Source of the DNA: an uncultured Lachnospiraceae bacterium
GTDB lineage: Bacteria > Bacillota > Clostridia > Lachnospirales > Lachnospiraceae
NCBI GenBank assembly: GCA_900316165.1
Contig: ONBW01000001.1
Coordinates: forward strand, 24,403-88,402
Direction of reading: 5' to 3'
Length of the DNA: 64,000 nt
Position 1 is the first letter of the stretch. Each line of letters opens with the position of its first letter. Position numbers and translations under genes: made by a program. The notes under the pieces are model-generated. The model had not been told where the DNA came from. It did no database searches and saw nothing but the letters and a program-made list of their open reading frames with translations. Positions 7,560 through 16,976 of this stretch are shown piece after piece.

Positions 7560-7785
7560 ACTTATGGATTGGATGAAAGGCAAATTCATGAAATATCATA
7601 TTTCGGATAAGGAATATGATATGATTCAGAAAGATATACAGGAGGAGAACAGAAACAGTTTGTTGTTCTTCTCCGTGATCTCGATATTGTTTCTGTTTGT
7701 TCTGATTTTAATTTCTTTTTTTTCTCCTTTTTACTTATCTGAAATTTGCTGGCCGCTGTCCGTGAGAACGTCTTGCTGTTCTTAG
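7552..7785 (+). pseudogene. N-terminal fragment of a membrane protein (one transmembrane segment)
   Basis: The ATG at 7552 follows a good GAGGAGG site and opens 77 codons: an amphipathic start, IQKDIQEENRNSLLFF, then one strong transmembrane segment (FFSVISILFLFVLILISFF). The tail after it (SEICWPLSVRTSCCS) does not look like a folded domain, and the frame ends 9 bp before the flagellin stop. The start resembles membrane-anchored signalling proteins of Lachnospiraceae, such as GGDEF proteins, with the cytoplasmic domain lost. The family is uncertain. Confidence 0.4.
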
Positions 7786-7793
7786 ATTCATGC

Positions 7794-9332
7794 TTACTGC
7801 AACAGCTGCAGTGCCATCTGTGGGAGCTCATTAGCCTGTGAGAGGACTGAGGTGCCGGCCTGCTGCAGGACGTTATCCTTCGTGTACTCGACCATCTCAG
7901 TAGCCATATCAGTATCGCGGATACGGGAAACGGCAGAGTTGATATTCTCGCTGGTGGAGTTGTTCGTGTCGTAGGTGTGCTCAAGTCTATTCTGAGCAGC
8001 ACCGAGGGTGGCACGGATCGAGCTTACCTGAGTGATGGCGTCATCAACAAGGCTGATAGCGCGGCTTGCGCTCTGGTGTGAATTCACATTTATCTGGTCG
8101 AGGTAGAGGCTTTTAGCACTGATGGATGGAATTTCAGTCTTGATGACCTGATCCTTGTTAGAACCTACATGGAAGGCCATTTTGCCGATATCAGTAACTT
8201 TGATCTCAAGCTTGCCATCATAGCTGGTGGTAGAGTTTGTAACCTCTTTACCTGTGGTAGCATCTTTTGTCAGAGCATTATCAAGCAGGAAGCTCATCTC
8301 AAAACCATTGTTGTCCTTGATAGTAACCTTTTTACCATCAACAGAAGCAGTAGCAGATGATGAAAACTCTTTGGCATCTGAAGCCTTATTTGTTACTGTA
8401 GGACGAAGATTTACCACAGCATCCTTCTGGTTATCCGAAGTTATTGTAGTTGTTGAAACTGATGTGGAAGATGTAGTTTTGCTGGATGGACTGCTCAATC
8501 CAAAATATTCCAGCGCCTTTTTTGCTTTATCATTTGTATTATCATAAGAAATGGAAATTTTTGCATTCTTACCCCATGCATTTCCAAGAACCTCATCATA
8601 GTCATCAGTCTTGATTCCAGAGGTGATAGTGAGTACATTATTTTCCTTAGTGGCTGTAGCGTCACCAAGCTCTGCGGCAGTCTTTAATGCTTCAACAGCT
8701 TCATCAGCCGTCATTCCCTCTGTAAGAGTGACTGTCTGTCCGTTAATAGTAAATGAACCGGCCTGATCTGCGGTAACATCATTTGCCGGATATGTCGATG
8801 CGGTAATGCTTCCTTTCGTCGCTGCCTGCGTTATCTCTATACTATACGTCCCCGGGTCAACCGCATCCGAAACCGAAAGCCTCGACACATTATCAGCATA
8901 GACCTTGGTCTGCATATCACCATTCAAAAGCTGCATGGAGTTGAATTCGGTGGAAGAAGAAACACGATCAATCTCATCGCGGAGCTCGGCCTCTTCCTTC
9001 TGAATCTGAGCCCTGTCCTGAGGCGTGTTCGTGTCATTTGCTGCCTGGACAGCGAGCTCACGCATACGCTGAAGCATGGAAGTTACTTCATTTAAAGCAC
9101 CATCAGCAGTCTGAATGACGCTGATGCCGTCGCTGGCGTTATCAGTAGCACGGTCGAGAGCTTTGATCTGAGCGCGCATTTTATTCGAAATGGCCATGCC
9201 TGAAGGATTCTGGTAAGCGTGATTGATTTTGTAACCGCTGGAGAGCTTCTCGGTGGAAGCGGCAATACCAGCCTCGGTTCTTAAGAGATGCTTGTTCGCT
9301 ATAACTGCGGAGATATTATTATTGATAATCAT
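7794..9332 (-). CDS. hag: Flagellin
   Basis: This 512-residue protein has the two conserved flagellin ends. The N-terminal D0/D1 region begins MIINNNISAVIANKHL and includes KLSSGYKIN and DGISVIQTADGAL. The C-terminal D1/D0 region includes AISLVDDAITQVSSIRATLGA, RIRDTDMATEMVEYTKDNVL and QANELPQMALQLLQ. The middle (about 150-400) is variable and Ser/Thr/Lys-rich. The protein is exported through the flagellar apparatus without a signal peptide and polymerises into the filament. It is a single gene on the minus strand with a sigma-D-like promoter. CgeB-like and family-2 glycosyltransferases elsewhere in the window could glycosylate it, but nothing proves this. Confidence 0.95.
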   Translation of the reverse strand: MIINNNISAVIANKHLLRTEAGIAASTEKLSSGYKINHAYQNPSGMAISNKMRAQIKALDRATDNASDGISVIQTADGALNEVTSMLQRMRELAVQAANDTNTPQDRAQIQKEEAELRDEIDRVSSSTEFNSMQLLNGDMQTKVYADNVSRLSVSDAVDPGTYSIEITQAATKGSITASTYPANDVTADQAGSFTINGQTVTLTEGMTADEAVEALKTAAELGDATATKENNVLTITSGIKTDDYDEVLGNAWGKNAKISISYDNTNDKAKKALEYFGLSSPSSKTTSSTSVSTTTITSDNQKDAVVNLRPTVTNKASDAKEFSSSATASVDGKKVTIKDNNGFEMSFLLDNALTKDATTGKEVTNSTTSYDGKLEIKVTDIGKMAFHVGSNKDQVIKTEIPSISAKSLYLDQINVNSHQSASRAISLVDDAITQVSSIRATLGAAQNRLEHTYDTNNSTSENINSAVSRIRDTDMATEMVEYTKDNVLQQAGTSVLSQANELPQMALQLLQ

Positions 9333-9375
9333 GAAAAAATAACCGTTCCTGTCCGTACTGCGATCCGCTCTCCGT
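9333..9375 (-). promoter_or_regulatory. Flagellin mRNA leader with clustered GGA motifs (possible CsrA sites)
   Basis: Reading the minus strand toward the start codon, the leader holds CACGGAG, GCGGAT and TACGGACAGGAACGG, the last overlapping the ribosome-binding site AGGAAC. Bacillus CsrA represses hag by binding two GGA-containing sites, one of them at the Shine-Dalgarno sequence. The likeness is in layout only; no csrA or fliW gene is in the window. Confidence 0.35.
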
Positions 9376-9434
9376 GCTGATCCGGTACGACTTATTATAT
9401 GTAAAATCCTTTTTACATCCTGCTTACAGTATTT

Positions 9435-9461
9435 GTATCGGCCGACATTTCAAAAAATCAA
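9435..9461 (-). promoter_or_regulatory. Sigma-D (sigma-28)-like promoter of flagellin
   Basis: On the minus strand GCCGATAC (9435-9442) matches the sigma-28 -10 box (GCCGATAA) at 7 of 8 positions. It sits 15 bp from TTGA (9458-9461), a weak version of the TAAA -35. It would give a leader of about 100 bases. Confidence 0.65.
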
Positions 9462-9675
9462 CCCCGGATTTTTCACCGACAGCAATCAATCGTCACAGTA
9501 TATCATCCATGTGAAAATAAAAGCTGTTAATTCAACACTGTGACAGCGGAAAAGTCTTAACTACAAACTTCCGAATGTGTAACGATTGCTGACAGTTCTG
9601 AAAATTTGTATATAGACAAAAATTGGCGAGGGCATTAAAATCTTTTAAGTTAGAAGTTAGATAGGAAGTTTATTC

Positions 9676-9681
9676 TATAAT
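9676..9681 (+). promoter_or_regulatory. -10 box before the radical SAM gene
   Basis: TATAAT at 9676-9681, about 40 bp before the start codon; the -35 is poor. The rest of the stretch back to the flagellin promoter (9462-9650) is AT-rich with no gene seen. Confidence 0.4.
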
Positions 9682-9721
9682 CCGAATAGATAAAATATTT
9701 TAATGAAATGGAGGAACCGAA

Positions 9722-11305
9722 ATGGGAATTAAAGAACTTTCACATGCTGCAGAGAGAAAGGCATTTTCTACAGCAATTGATGGTTTTTTAAAGCACATCA
9801 AGAAAAAGGACTATGCAGACAGATCTGAGACTTACTGTAAGCTCGTAGATACCGCAGCTACGTTCTGGGGCAAGGGAGCAAATAAGGAGAAGATGGAAGC
9901 TGCAAAGAAGGCTCTTTCCAATCCAGATAACAGATGGGTGAAGTTTTTAAACAGAGTTATCGATGAGACAGATCCTCACTATGCAAAGACAATGCTCTTA
10001 AATCTTGGCTATGAAGCATTTTTCCGTGGTACAAAGATGATCAGAGCAAACCGTGAGAAGTATGGATGTAACATTCCATGGCTCATTCTCTTCGATCCAA
10101 CCATGGCCTGCAACATGCACTGCGTAGGCTGCTGGTCAGGTACATATGGCCACAAGGCAAACCTCTCATATGAGGATATGGACAAGATCGTTACCCAGGG
10201 TAAGGAGCTTGGCGTTTACCTCTACATGATGACAGGTGGTGAGCCGACAGTACGTATGAAGGATATCTTCAAGCTCGCTGAGAAGCACAATGACTGCTTC
10301 TTCGGACTTTACTCCAACTCAACACTTATCACAGATGAGCTCGCTGAGAAGGTAAGACAGTTAGGAAATATCACCTTCATGCTTTCACTTGAGGGCACAC
10401 CTGATACAAACGATATCCGTCGTGGAGAAGGACACTATGCCGCAGTTATGAAGGCAATGGATATCCTTCGTGAGCACGGAATCGTATTCGGTACCTCTGT
10501 ATGCTACACCAGACAGAATATCGAGGCAGTTACAAGTGATGATTTCTTCCACCTGCTTGAGGAGAAGGGAGCTCGTTTCGGATTCTACTTCCACTTCATG
10601 CCAGTTGGAAACAACGCTGTACCAGAGCTTATGCCTACAGTAGAGCAGAGAAAGTATATTATAGATAGAATCCGCTATGTCAGAAGTGATAAGTGTGATT
10701 TCGGATTCTTCCCAATGGATTTCCAGAACGATGGAGAGTACGTAGGAGGATGTATTGCCGGAGGAAGAAACTACTTCCACATCAATTCAAACGGCGACGC
10801 TGAGCCATGCGTATTCATTCACTTCTCAGATTCGAATATCCATGACAAGAGCATTCTTGAGATGCTTCAGTCACCACTGTTCATGGAGTATCGTAAGGGA
10901 CAGCCGTTCAACCGTAACCAGCTCCGCCCTTGCCCGATGCTTGAGAACCCTACTCTTCTTAGAAAAATGGTTCACGACACCGGCGCACATCAGACCAACA
11001 TGGAGTCTCCTGAGAGTGTTGAGCATCTCTGCGAGAAGTGCGACGACTACGCTAAGGAGTGGGCTCCTGTAGCAGAAGAGGTCTGGAGCAAGCAGAAGCA
11101 TGAGCCAAAGGCTTACGTAAACTACTCAAAGGAGCATGTAGAGCATCCTGAGCTCGCAGCCTTCCAGACAGAGGATGACGTAACAGATGCAGCAAGAAAG
11201 GATCCTTCACTTGCAGCATACAGAAGTGATTCTGATGTCACAGGACAGCAGCATTTCACAGAGCCTGTTTACAGAAATGAAGAGCCTCTGAAGAAAGAAG
11301 CTTAA
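9722..11305 (+). CDS. Radical SAM protein with SPASM-like C-terminal cysteines
   Basis: This 527-residue protein has an unusual ~100-residue helical N-terminal part and the radical SAM motif C130xxxC134xxC137 (CNMHCVGC) preceded by LFDPTMA. SAM-binding MMTGGEP follows. The second half carries a GGCIAGGRNYFHINSNGDAEPCVF segment, RPCPML and HLCEKC, consistent with extra iron-sulfur clusters. The last ~60 residues are charged and repetitive. The family is common in Clostridia without a settled function. A large radical SAM family (MSD) that couples fatty acyl tails into membrane-spanning lipids is a possible relative, as butyrivibrios make such lipids, but I could not test that. It has a strong GGAGG site and its own terminator. 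Confidence 0.85.
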   Translation: MGIKELSHAAERKAFSTAIDGFLKHIKKKDYADRSETYCKLVDTAATFWGKGANKEKMEAAKKALSNPDNRWVKFLNRVIDETDPHYAKTMLLNLGYEAFFRGTKMIRANREKYGCNIPWLILFDPTMACNMHCVGCWSGTYGHKANLSYEDMDKIVTQGKELGVYLYMMTGGEPTVRMKDIFKLAEKHNDCFFGLYSNSTLITDELAEKVRQLGNITFMLSLEGTPDTNDIRRGEGHYAAVMKAMDILREHGIVFGTSVCYTRQNIEAVTSDDFFHLLEEKGARFGFYFHFMPVGNNAVPELMPTVEQRKYIIDRIRYVRSDKCDFGFFPMDFQNDGEYVGGCIAGGRNYFHINSNGDAEPCVFIHFSDSNIHDKSILEMLQSPLFMEYRKGQPFNRNQLRPCPMLENPTLLRKMVHDTGAHQTNMESPESVEHLCEKCDDYAKEWAPVAEEVWSKQKHEPKAYVNYSKEHVEHPELAAFQTEDDVTDAARKDPSLAAYRSDSDVTGQQHFTEPVYRNEEPLKKEA

Positions 11306-11317
11306 AAAATATACGAA

Positions 11318-11368
11318 GATCCCGTCAGCGGTATGTCAGATTCATATCGCTGGCGGGGTCTTTTTTTC
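11318..11368 (+). terminator. Rho-independent terminator after the radical SAM gene
   Basis: GATCCCGTCAGCG (11318-11330) pairs over 13 positions with CGCTGGCGGGGTC (11348-11360), followed by seven T. Confidence 0.9.
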
Positions 11369-11387
11369 TTTATAAAAATCTGTCATA

Positions 11388-12593
11388 ATGAAGGACATGA
11401 GAATATTATTTATCAGATTTTTTGAATCCTATTATGATAAGACAGTGCCGGCCGCTATGAAGAGGCTCGGCTGGGAGGTCGACGAGGAAACATTTTACAC
11501 TCCGGCTGACCAGACGAGGGACGACAGGCTGGCTCAGATGGTCCGTGACCGTCTTAAGGGCAGAGAAAGCAGCTGGGACTTCTGCTTTACAGTGAATTTC
11601 TGGCCGCTTCTGGCACCGGTTCTTGATGACCTCGGCATCAGGTACGTCTCATGGAGCTACGATGCGCCGCTTGCGTTTGTTGGGACACCTGAGATGGAAC
11701 GGAAAAATAACTACATCTTCCTGTTCGACAGAGGTCAGGTCCGAAATTATCAGAAGCAGGGCGTCACGAGAGTATGGCATTTGCCGCTCGCTACAGATCC
11801 GGATATTTTTTCGAGAGAAATAGAAAAGCACGGGAGTGATTATAAGAAGTGTGGTGTAAGCTTTATCGGCTCGTTCTACTACTCGCCGTATCCGTCGGTC
11901 GTAAAGGAACTCAGTGAACATTTGAGAGGCTATCTCGATGGCCTTCTCGAAGCGCAGAGGAATCTGTACGGCTACTACCTGCTGCCTGAGCTGCTTACAG
12001 ATAATCTCCTTGAAAAAATAAACGCTGACCTGATGAAAAAGAAAGACAAATCAGAGGATGCGGCTGTTTTTGCCGGGCATGTAACGAAGGAGAATTTTAT
12101 CTATGCGATGGCGACGAGAATTACCTGTATGGACAGGCTGACTCTTCTGGCACTTGCCTCTGGAATTACAGATACGGTGGTTTATACATCGAACAAGCCT
12201 GAGGAGATAGCAACGGCTCTTCACAGGGCGCAGATAAATGGGAAGGTCGATTACAGTACACAGATGCCGGTTATTTTTCATAACAGCAGGATAAACTTAT
12301 GCCCAACGCTTCGCTGTATTGAGACCGGAATTCCACTGAGGGCTATAGATATTATGGCCTGCCATGGCGTAGTTATGATGCCGGTTTCTGAGGAGACTAT
12401 GGAGTATCTGGAGAACGGAGTTGACAGTATTCTCTATTCGTCGGATGAAGAGGCATTTGATCTGATGAAATTCTACCTGTCTCACGATGATGCCCTGAAG
12501 CAGATACGTGAAAACGCCTTTAAAAAAGTTAAAAGTGATTTCACTATTGAAGAGCGGCTCCTGACCATAGAAAGGACAATAAATGCAGACTGA
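11388..12593 (+). CDS. CgeB-like glycosyltransferase (DUF3880 / glycosyl transferase 1_2 type)
   Basis: This 401-residue protein starts with MRILFIRFFESYYDKTV, contains YVSWSYDAPLAF, FLFDRGQVRNYQKQGVTRVWHLPLATDP and a C-terminal VIFHNSRINLCPTLRCIETGIPLRAIDIMACHGVVMMP. This is the layout of CgeB-type GT-B glycosyltransferases, with the sugar-nucleotide site in the C-terminal half. These act on spore coats, capsules or flagellins. The start could be 11388 or the ATG at 11397; neither has a well-spaced Shine-Dalgarno site. It overlaps the next gene by 11 bp, so the two are co-translated. Its acceptor is unknown; the nearby flagellin is a reasonable guess. Confidence 0.8.
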   Translation: MKDMRILFIRFFESYYDKTVPAAMKRLGWEVDEETFYTPADQTRDDRLAQMVRDRLKGRESSWDFCFTVNFWPLLAPVLDDLGIRYVSWSYDAPLAFVGTPEMERKNNYIFLFDRGQVRNYQKQGVTRVWHLPLATDPDIFSREIEKHGSDYKKCGVSFIGSFYYSPYPSVVKELSEHLRGYLDGLLEAQRNLYGYYLLPELLTDNLLEKINADLMKKKDKSEDAAVFAGHVTKENFIYAMATRITCMDRLTLLALASGITDTVVYTSNKPEEIATALHRAQINGKVDYSTQMPVIFHNSRINLCPTLRCIETGIPLRAIDIMACHGVVMMPVSEETMEYLENGVDSILYSSDEEAFDLMKFYLSHDDALKQIRENAFKKVKSDFTIEERLLTIERTINAD

Positions 12594-13695
12594 AAAATTA
12601 TTCGATACAAATCCATATGACACTGAATTCACGGCTCAGGTCGTAGGTGCAGAGAATGGAGAGGTCGTGCTTGATAGGACTCTGTTTTTTCCGGAGGAGG
12701 GTGGACAGACCTGCGATAAGGGTTATCTCGAATACGGTGGAAAACAGTTTGAGGTAGAGGCTGTAAGGATTGAGGATGAGGTCATTTACCATAGAATTGA
12801 TACAGATGAGCTTAAAGCCGGCGATAAAGTGACCGGCCATATAGACTGGGCGCACCGCTTTGATAATATGCAGAATCACACCGGAGAGCATATTTATTCG
12901 GGAATCGTGCACTCGATGAAGGGCTATGACAATGTCGGATTTTCACTGACTGAGACGACCTGTCAGATGGATTACAACGGAAAGCTTACGGACAAAGAGA
13001 TTGCAGAGGTTGAGGAAAAGGCTAATCAGGTGATCTGGTCAGCTCTTACTGTCGATTGCAGATATCCTTCGAAGGAGGAGCTTGCCGCCATCGATTACAG
13101 AAGCAAAAAAGAGCTTACTGGTGCTGTGCGCATCGTAACGATTCCGGGAGTCGATGTCTGTGCCTGCTGCGCGCCGCATGTGAAAACTACCGCTGAGGTC
13201 GGAGTATTAAAAGTTCTCTCACACCTTAACTACAAGGGCGGAACCAGACTCTATATCGCCTGCGGAAAGAGAGCCTACAGTGAATTTGTATCTGATTTCG
13301 ATGCATTGACTGATATCGGCCATCTGTTTTCGACCGGACGACCGGACGCCTTAGATGCTGTAAAGAAGCTTATAGATGAGAAGCAGACACTTAAAAATGA
13401 GCTGGCAGAATTTCAGAAGGCTGAGCTGTTTAACCAAATCGATACGACGGATGATGATACTGTTTTTACAAAAATAACCGACAGGAATATTCTAAACAGC
13501 GCGTTCAATCATTTTAAAGAAGTACATGACGGGGCATGTTTTATTTTTTCAGAAAAGGGTGACGGCAGCTACACCTTCCTCGCGGGTGGACAGGATATCG
13601 ATGCCAGAACTCTCCTTGACGGCCTTAAAGAAAAATATAACGTCCGCGGAGGCGGAAAAAGTGACATGATACAGGGCTCGGCGACACCACTTTGA
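12583..13695 (+). CDS. alaX: Alanyl-tRNA editing protein (AlaX-L type, with DHHA1 domain)
   Basis: The 370-residue protein resembles the editing and C-Ala parts of alanyl-tRNA synthetase without the catalytic core. The zinc and editing motif HTGEH (His99, His103) and CxxxH (Cys195-His199 in CACCAPH) are complete. After a short coiled linker (KKLIDEKQTLKNELAEFQ) the end carries GGGKSDMIQGSA, as in DHHA1 domains. It hydrolyses Ser- or Gly-mischarged tRNA-Ala. It overlaps the glycosyltransferase by 11 bp, which is a conserved-looking but functionally odd pairing. Confidence 0.9.
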   Translation: MQTEKLFDTNPYDTEFTAQVVGAENGEVVLDRTLFFPEEGGQTCDKGYLEYGGKQFEVEAVRIEDEVIYHRIDTDELKAGDKVTGHIDWAHRFDNMQNHTGEHIYSGIVHSMKGYDNVGFSLTETTCQMDYNGKLTDKEIAEVEEKANQVIWSALTVDCRYPSKEELAAIDYRSKKELTGAVRIVTIPGVDVCACCAPHVKTTAEVGVLKVLSHLNYKGGTRLYIACGKRAYSEFVSDFDALTDIGHLFSTGRPDALDAVKKLIDEKQTLKNELAEFQKAELFNQIDTTDDDTVFTKITDRNILNSAFNHFKEVHDGACFIFSEKGDGSYTFLAGGQDIDARTLLDGLKEKYNVRGGGKSDMIQGSATPL

Positions 13696-13768
13696 GAATA
13701 AAATAACCGCTAACATCGGATATTACGTGTATTTTTTGTAAAAATTACATAAGTTTCGAAAAAAAGAT

Positions 13769-13796
13769 TTGATTTTCTTGTGCAATATGCTATAAT
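13769..13796 (+). promoter_or_regulatory. Promoter of glgC-glgD
   Basis: TTGATT (13769-13774), 16 bp, TATAAT (13791-13796). The ~90-base leader holds a small imperfect hairpin (AATGAG...CTCATT, about 13847-13870) just before the GAGGTG ribosome site. Confidence 0.6.
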
Positions 13797-13886
13797 TTCA
13801 TTATTGAAAATAATTGGTTTTGGTAAAAACTATCAAAATGTAGAAGAATGAGGGGAGTAACTCTCATTTAGATGCGAGGTGATTAG

Positions 13887-15161
13887 ATGAGCAGTAAAGA
13901 AATGATAGCCATGCTTCTGGCAGGCGGCCAGGGCTCAAGGCTTGGTGTACTGACTTCCGATGTGGCAAAGCCTGCAGTAGCTTTCGGCGGGAAATACAGG
14001 ATCATTGATTTCCCATTGAGCAACTGCATCAATTCAGGCATAGACACAGTAGGTGTGCTGACACAGTATCAGCCTCTTGCACTAAATTCTCATATCGGTA
14101 TCGGAACACCGTGGGATCTCGACAGGAACAACGGTGGTGTCACAGTTCTTCCTCCTTACGAGAGAAGCGACAATTCTGAGTGGTATTCAGGAACAGCAAA
14201 CGCCATCTATCAGAACATGAAGTACATGGAAGCCTATAATCCGGAGTACGTTCTGATTCTTTCCGGCGACCACATCTACAAGATGGATTACGAGGCTATG
14301 CTTGATTTCCATAAGCAGAATCAGGCTGATGTTACGATCGCAGTTCTTCCTGTTCCTATGGAGGAGGCAAGCCGTTTCGGAATCGTTATTGCAGACGAGA
14401 ACAAGCGCATCGAGGAGTTTGAGGAGAAGCCGGAGCATCCACGGAGCAATCTCGCTTCGATGGGTATTTACATCTTCTCATGGCCGGTACTTAAGCAGGC
14501 GCTGATGGCCTTAAAGGATCAGAGCAACTGCGATTTCGGAAAGCACATCATCCCGTACTGCCACGAGAATGGCAAGAGACTTTTCGCTTATGAGTTCAAT
14601 GGCTACTGGAAGGATGTAGGAACACTTGGCTCATACTGGCAGGCGAACATGGAGCTTATAGATCTGATTCCTGAGTTCAATCTCTATGAGGAATTCTGGA
14701 AGATCTACACGAAGCAGGATAAGATCGAGCCGCAGTATATAGGACCGGAGGCTGAGGTTGGAAAGGCTATCATAGGTGCCGGCGATCAGATTTACGGTAA
14801 GGTTTATGGTTCGGTGCTTTCAGCCGGGGTTGTTGTAGAAGAGGGCGCAGTAGTCAAGGATTCGATCATCATGAAGGACACAGTGATCAAGAAGGGAGCC
14901 TACATAGAGAAATCTATCATAGCTGAGAACTGTGTAATTGGTGAGAATACAAAGGTCGGCGTTGGAGAAGAGGCAGAGTCGAAGCTGAATCCGAAGGTTT
15001 ACAGTTTCGGACTTGCTACCATCGGAGATGGTTCCGTGATACCTGCGAATGTTACTATTGGTAAAAACACCGCGATAAGAGGTGTGACAGAGCCGGACGA
15101 TTACCCGGACGGAGCACTTCCTAGCGGAGGTTATCTGATAAAGGCAGGTGAGCAGTCATGA
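13887..15161 (+). CDS. glgC: Glucose-1-phosphate adenylyltransferase, catalytic subunit
   Basis: 424 residues with the nucleotidyltransferase signature [15 protein letters not shown] at the start, [32 protein letters not shown] and a C-terminal left-handed beta-helix with hexapeptide repeats ([25 protein letters not shown]). It makes ADP-glucose from glucose-1-phosphate and ATP, the first committed step of glycogen synthesis. The stop overlaps the glgD start (ATGA), so the two subunits are translationally coupled. Confidence 0.96.
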   Translation: MSSKEMIAMLLAGGQGSRLGVLTSDVAKPAVAFGGKYRIIDFPLSNCINSGIDTVGVLTQYQPLALNSHIGIGTPWDLDRNNGGVTVLPPYERSDNSEWYSGTANAIYQNMKYMEAYNPEYVLILSGDHIYKMDYEAMLDFHKQNQADVTIAVLPVPMEEASRFGIVIADENKRIEEFEEKPEHPRSNLASMGIYIFSWPVLKQALMALKDQSNCDFGKHIIPYCHENGKRLFAYEFNGYWKDVGTLGSYWQANMELIDLIPEFNLYEEFWKIYTKQDKIEPQYIGPEAEVGKAIIGAGDQIYGKVYGSVLSAGVVVEEGAVVKDSIIMKDTVIKKGAYIEKSIIAENCVIGENTKVGVGEEAESKLNPKVYSFGLATIGDGSVIPANVTIGKNTAIRGVTEPDDYPDGALPSGGYLIKAGEQS

Positions 15162-16276
15162 AAGCATTAGGAATCATTTTAGCCGGTGGAAATTCCACCC
15201 GTATGAAGTCATTATCAAATAAGAGAGCTATCGCTGCTATGCCTGTAGGCTGCAGCTACAGAGCCATCGATTTCGCCTTATCAAATATGACGAATTCGAA
15301 TATCCAGACCGTAGCTGTACTTTCACAGTATAACGCGAGGTCGTTAAATGAGCATCTGAATTCATCCAAGTGGTGGAACTTCGGACGTAAGCAGGGAGGA
15401 CTTTTCCTCTTCACTCCTACCGTTACAGCTGAGAACAGCTGGTGGTACAGAGGTACTGCAGATGCTATGTGGCAGAACATCGACTTCCTGAAGAAGCGTC
15501 ATGAGCCATATGTAGTTATTACAAGCGGTGACTGCGTTTACAAATGCGATTTTGGCCCGATCCTCGATTACCACATTCAGAAGCAGGCCGATATCACAGT
15601 TGTCTGCACGAAGGCTCCAGAATGGGATGACATCAGCCGTTTCGGTACGGTGAAGATCGATCCGGACGGACTCATTTCAGAGTTCGAAGAGAAGCCGATG
15701 ATCGCTCATTCGAATGTCGTATCTACCGGTACCTACATCATCCGCAGAAGAAAGCTTATAGAGCTTCTTGAGCAGTGCAATGCCGAGGGCAGATACAACT
15801 TCGTTACGGATATTCTTATCAGATACAAGGGCATGAAGAAGGTTTACGGATACATGCTCGAGGGTTACTGGTCAAATATTGCATCAGTAGATTCCTACTA
15901 TCGTACGAATATGGACTTCTTAAAGCCTGAGGTCAGAGATTTCTTCTTTGCTCAGGAACCGAAGATCTACTCAAAGGCACAGGATCTTCCTCCTGCAAAG
16001 TTCAACCAGGATGCGAAGGTTCGCGACTCACTGATCGGTTCAGGAACCATCATCAACAGCGTTGTAGAGCATTCAGTTATCTTTAAGAACGTCTTCATCG
16101 GAAACAATACCGTAATCAGAAATTCTATTGTCTTAAACGGTGCCTACATCGGAGATAATGTCCGCGTAGAGAACTGCATAGTAGAGTCGAACGAGACACT
16201 GCTTTCAGATACGAGCTATGTCGGAGACGACCAGATAAAGATCGTCATCGAGAACAACAACAGACTCGGTGTCTAA
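15158..16276 (+). CDS. glgD: Glucose-1-phosphate adenylyltransferase subunit GlgD
   Basis: 372 residues, related to GlgC along its length but with a changed start ([24 protein letters not shown]) in place of the GGxGTRL triphosphate loop, as is usual for GlgD. In other Firmicutes GlgD is poorly active alone and forms a more active heteromer with GlgC. The beta-helix tail is kept ([23 protein letters not shown]). It overlaps glgC by 4 bp and ends at a shared terminator. Confidence 0.95.
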   Translation: MKALGIILAGGNSTRMKSLSNKRAIAAMPVGCSYRAIDFALSNMTNSNIQTVAVLSQYNARSLNEHLNSSKWWNFGRKQGGLFLFTPTVTAENSWWYRGTADAMWQNIDFLKKRHEPYVVITSGDCVYKCDFGPILDYHIQKQADITVVCTKAPEWDDISRFGTVKIDPDGLISEFEEKPMIAHSNVVSTGTYIIRRRKLIELLEQCNAEGRYNFVTDILIRYKGMKKVYGYMLEGYWSNIASVDSYYRTNMDFLKPEVRDFFFAQEPKIYSKAQDLPPAKFNQDAKVRDSLIGSGTIINSVVEHSVIFKNVFIGNNTVIRNSIVLNGAYIGDNVRVENCIVESNETLLSDTSYVGDDQIKIVIENNNRLGV

Positions 16277-16299
16277 AATTAAATCAAAAGCCATTTGAT

Positions 16300-16332
16300 A
16301 AAACCCGCCTCTATAGAGAGGCGGGCATTTTT
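16300..16332. terminator. Bidirectional terminator between glgD and pth
   Basis: CCCGCCTCT (16304-16312), loop ATAG, AGAGGCGGG (16317-16325), with A residues on the left and CATTTTT on the right, so it suits both convergent genes. Confidence 0.9.
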
Positions 16333-16906
16333 ATACTACGGCTTTTCCGTTGTACTTATTCATGGCGGCGTCGACATCGCCTTTTATGATGAGCTCACAG
16401 GCTTCGCAGGCATGGATGCTTGCTTCTTCAAAAAGCTTCCTGTCGTCAGGACTCATCCGTCCTAACACATGTGATACCATATCGCCGTGAGGGGCAAGCT
16501 TTCCAACTCCTACGCGGATACGAACGAACTGGTCGGTTCCCAGATGTTCGATGATATTCTTAAGGCCGTTGTGTCCGCCGGCCGATCCCTTTTTTCTGAT
16601 GCGGATACGTCCGCAGTCGAGTTCTACATCATCTGAAAAAATAACCACCTGCGTTGCAGGATCGAGCTTATAAAACGAGGCAAAATCACCGACTGCTTCA
16701 CCACTCAGATTCATAAAGGTCTGTGGCTTTATCAGGATTACCCTCTGTCCCTCTATAACTCCCTGTCCGCTCAATGCCTTACGTTCTGATTTGGTTATCT
16801 CTATCCCGTGGCGGGCTGCAAGCTGGTCTATCGTATCGAAGCCAGCGTTGTGCCTTGTGTGTTCATATTTGCTGCCCGGATTTCCGAGCCCAGCTATCAG
16901 TATCAT
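16331..16906 (-). CDS. pth: Peptidyl-tRNA hydrolase
   Basis: 191 residues starting MILIAGLGNPGSKYEHTRHNAGF, with the catalytic His in RHNAG and the conserved PQTFMNLSGEAV and GSAGGHNGLKNIIEHLGT segments. It releases peptides from prematurely dropped peptidyl-tRNA. It is convergent with glgD, with its stop inside the terminator tail, and divergent from the EamA transporter. Confidence 0.97.
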   Translation of the reverse strand: MILIAGLGNPGSKYEHTRHNAGFDTIDQLAARHGIEITKSERKALSGQGVIEGQRVILIKPQTFMNLSGEAVGDFASFYKLDPATQVVIFSDDVELDCGRIRIRKKGSAGGHNGLKNIIEHLGTDQFVRIRVGVGKLAPHGDMVSHVLGRMSPDDRKLFEEASIHACEACELIIKGDVDAAMNKYNGKAVV

Positions 16907-16962
16907 AGTAACCTCCGTTTATTTTTAATAGAGTTTTATTATAGCAGACTTTACAAGTATGG

Positions 16963-16968
16963 TATAAT
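16963..16968 (+). promoter_or_regulatory. Extended -10 promoter immediately before the EamA gene
   Basis: TGGTATAAT contains a TG-extended -10 with TATAAT at 16963-16968, but the start codon is only 9 bp further on. Transcription would begin at or one to two bases before the ATG, and no Shine-Dalgarno sequence is present. Confidence 0.5.
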
Positions 16969-16976
16969 AAATCTCT

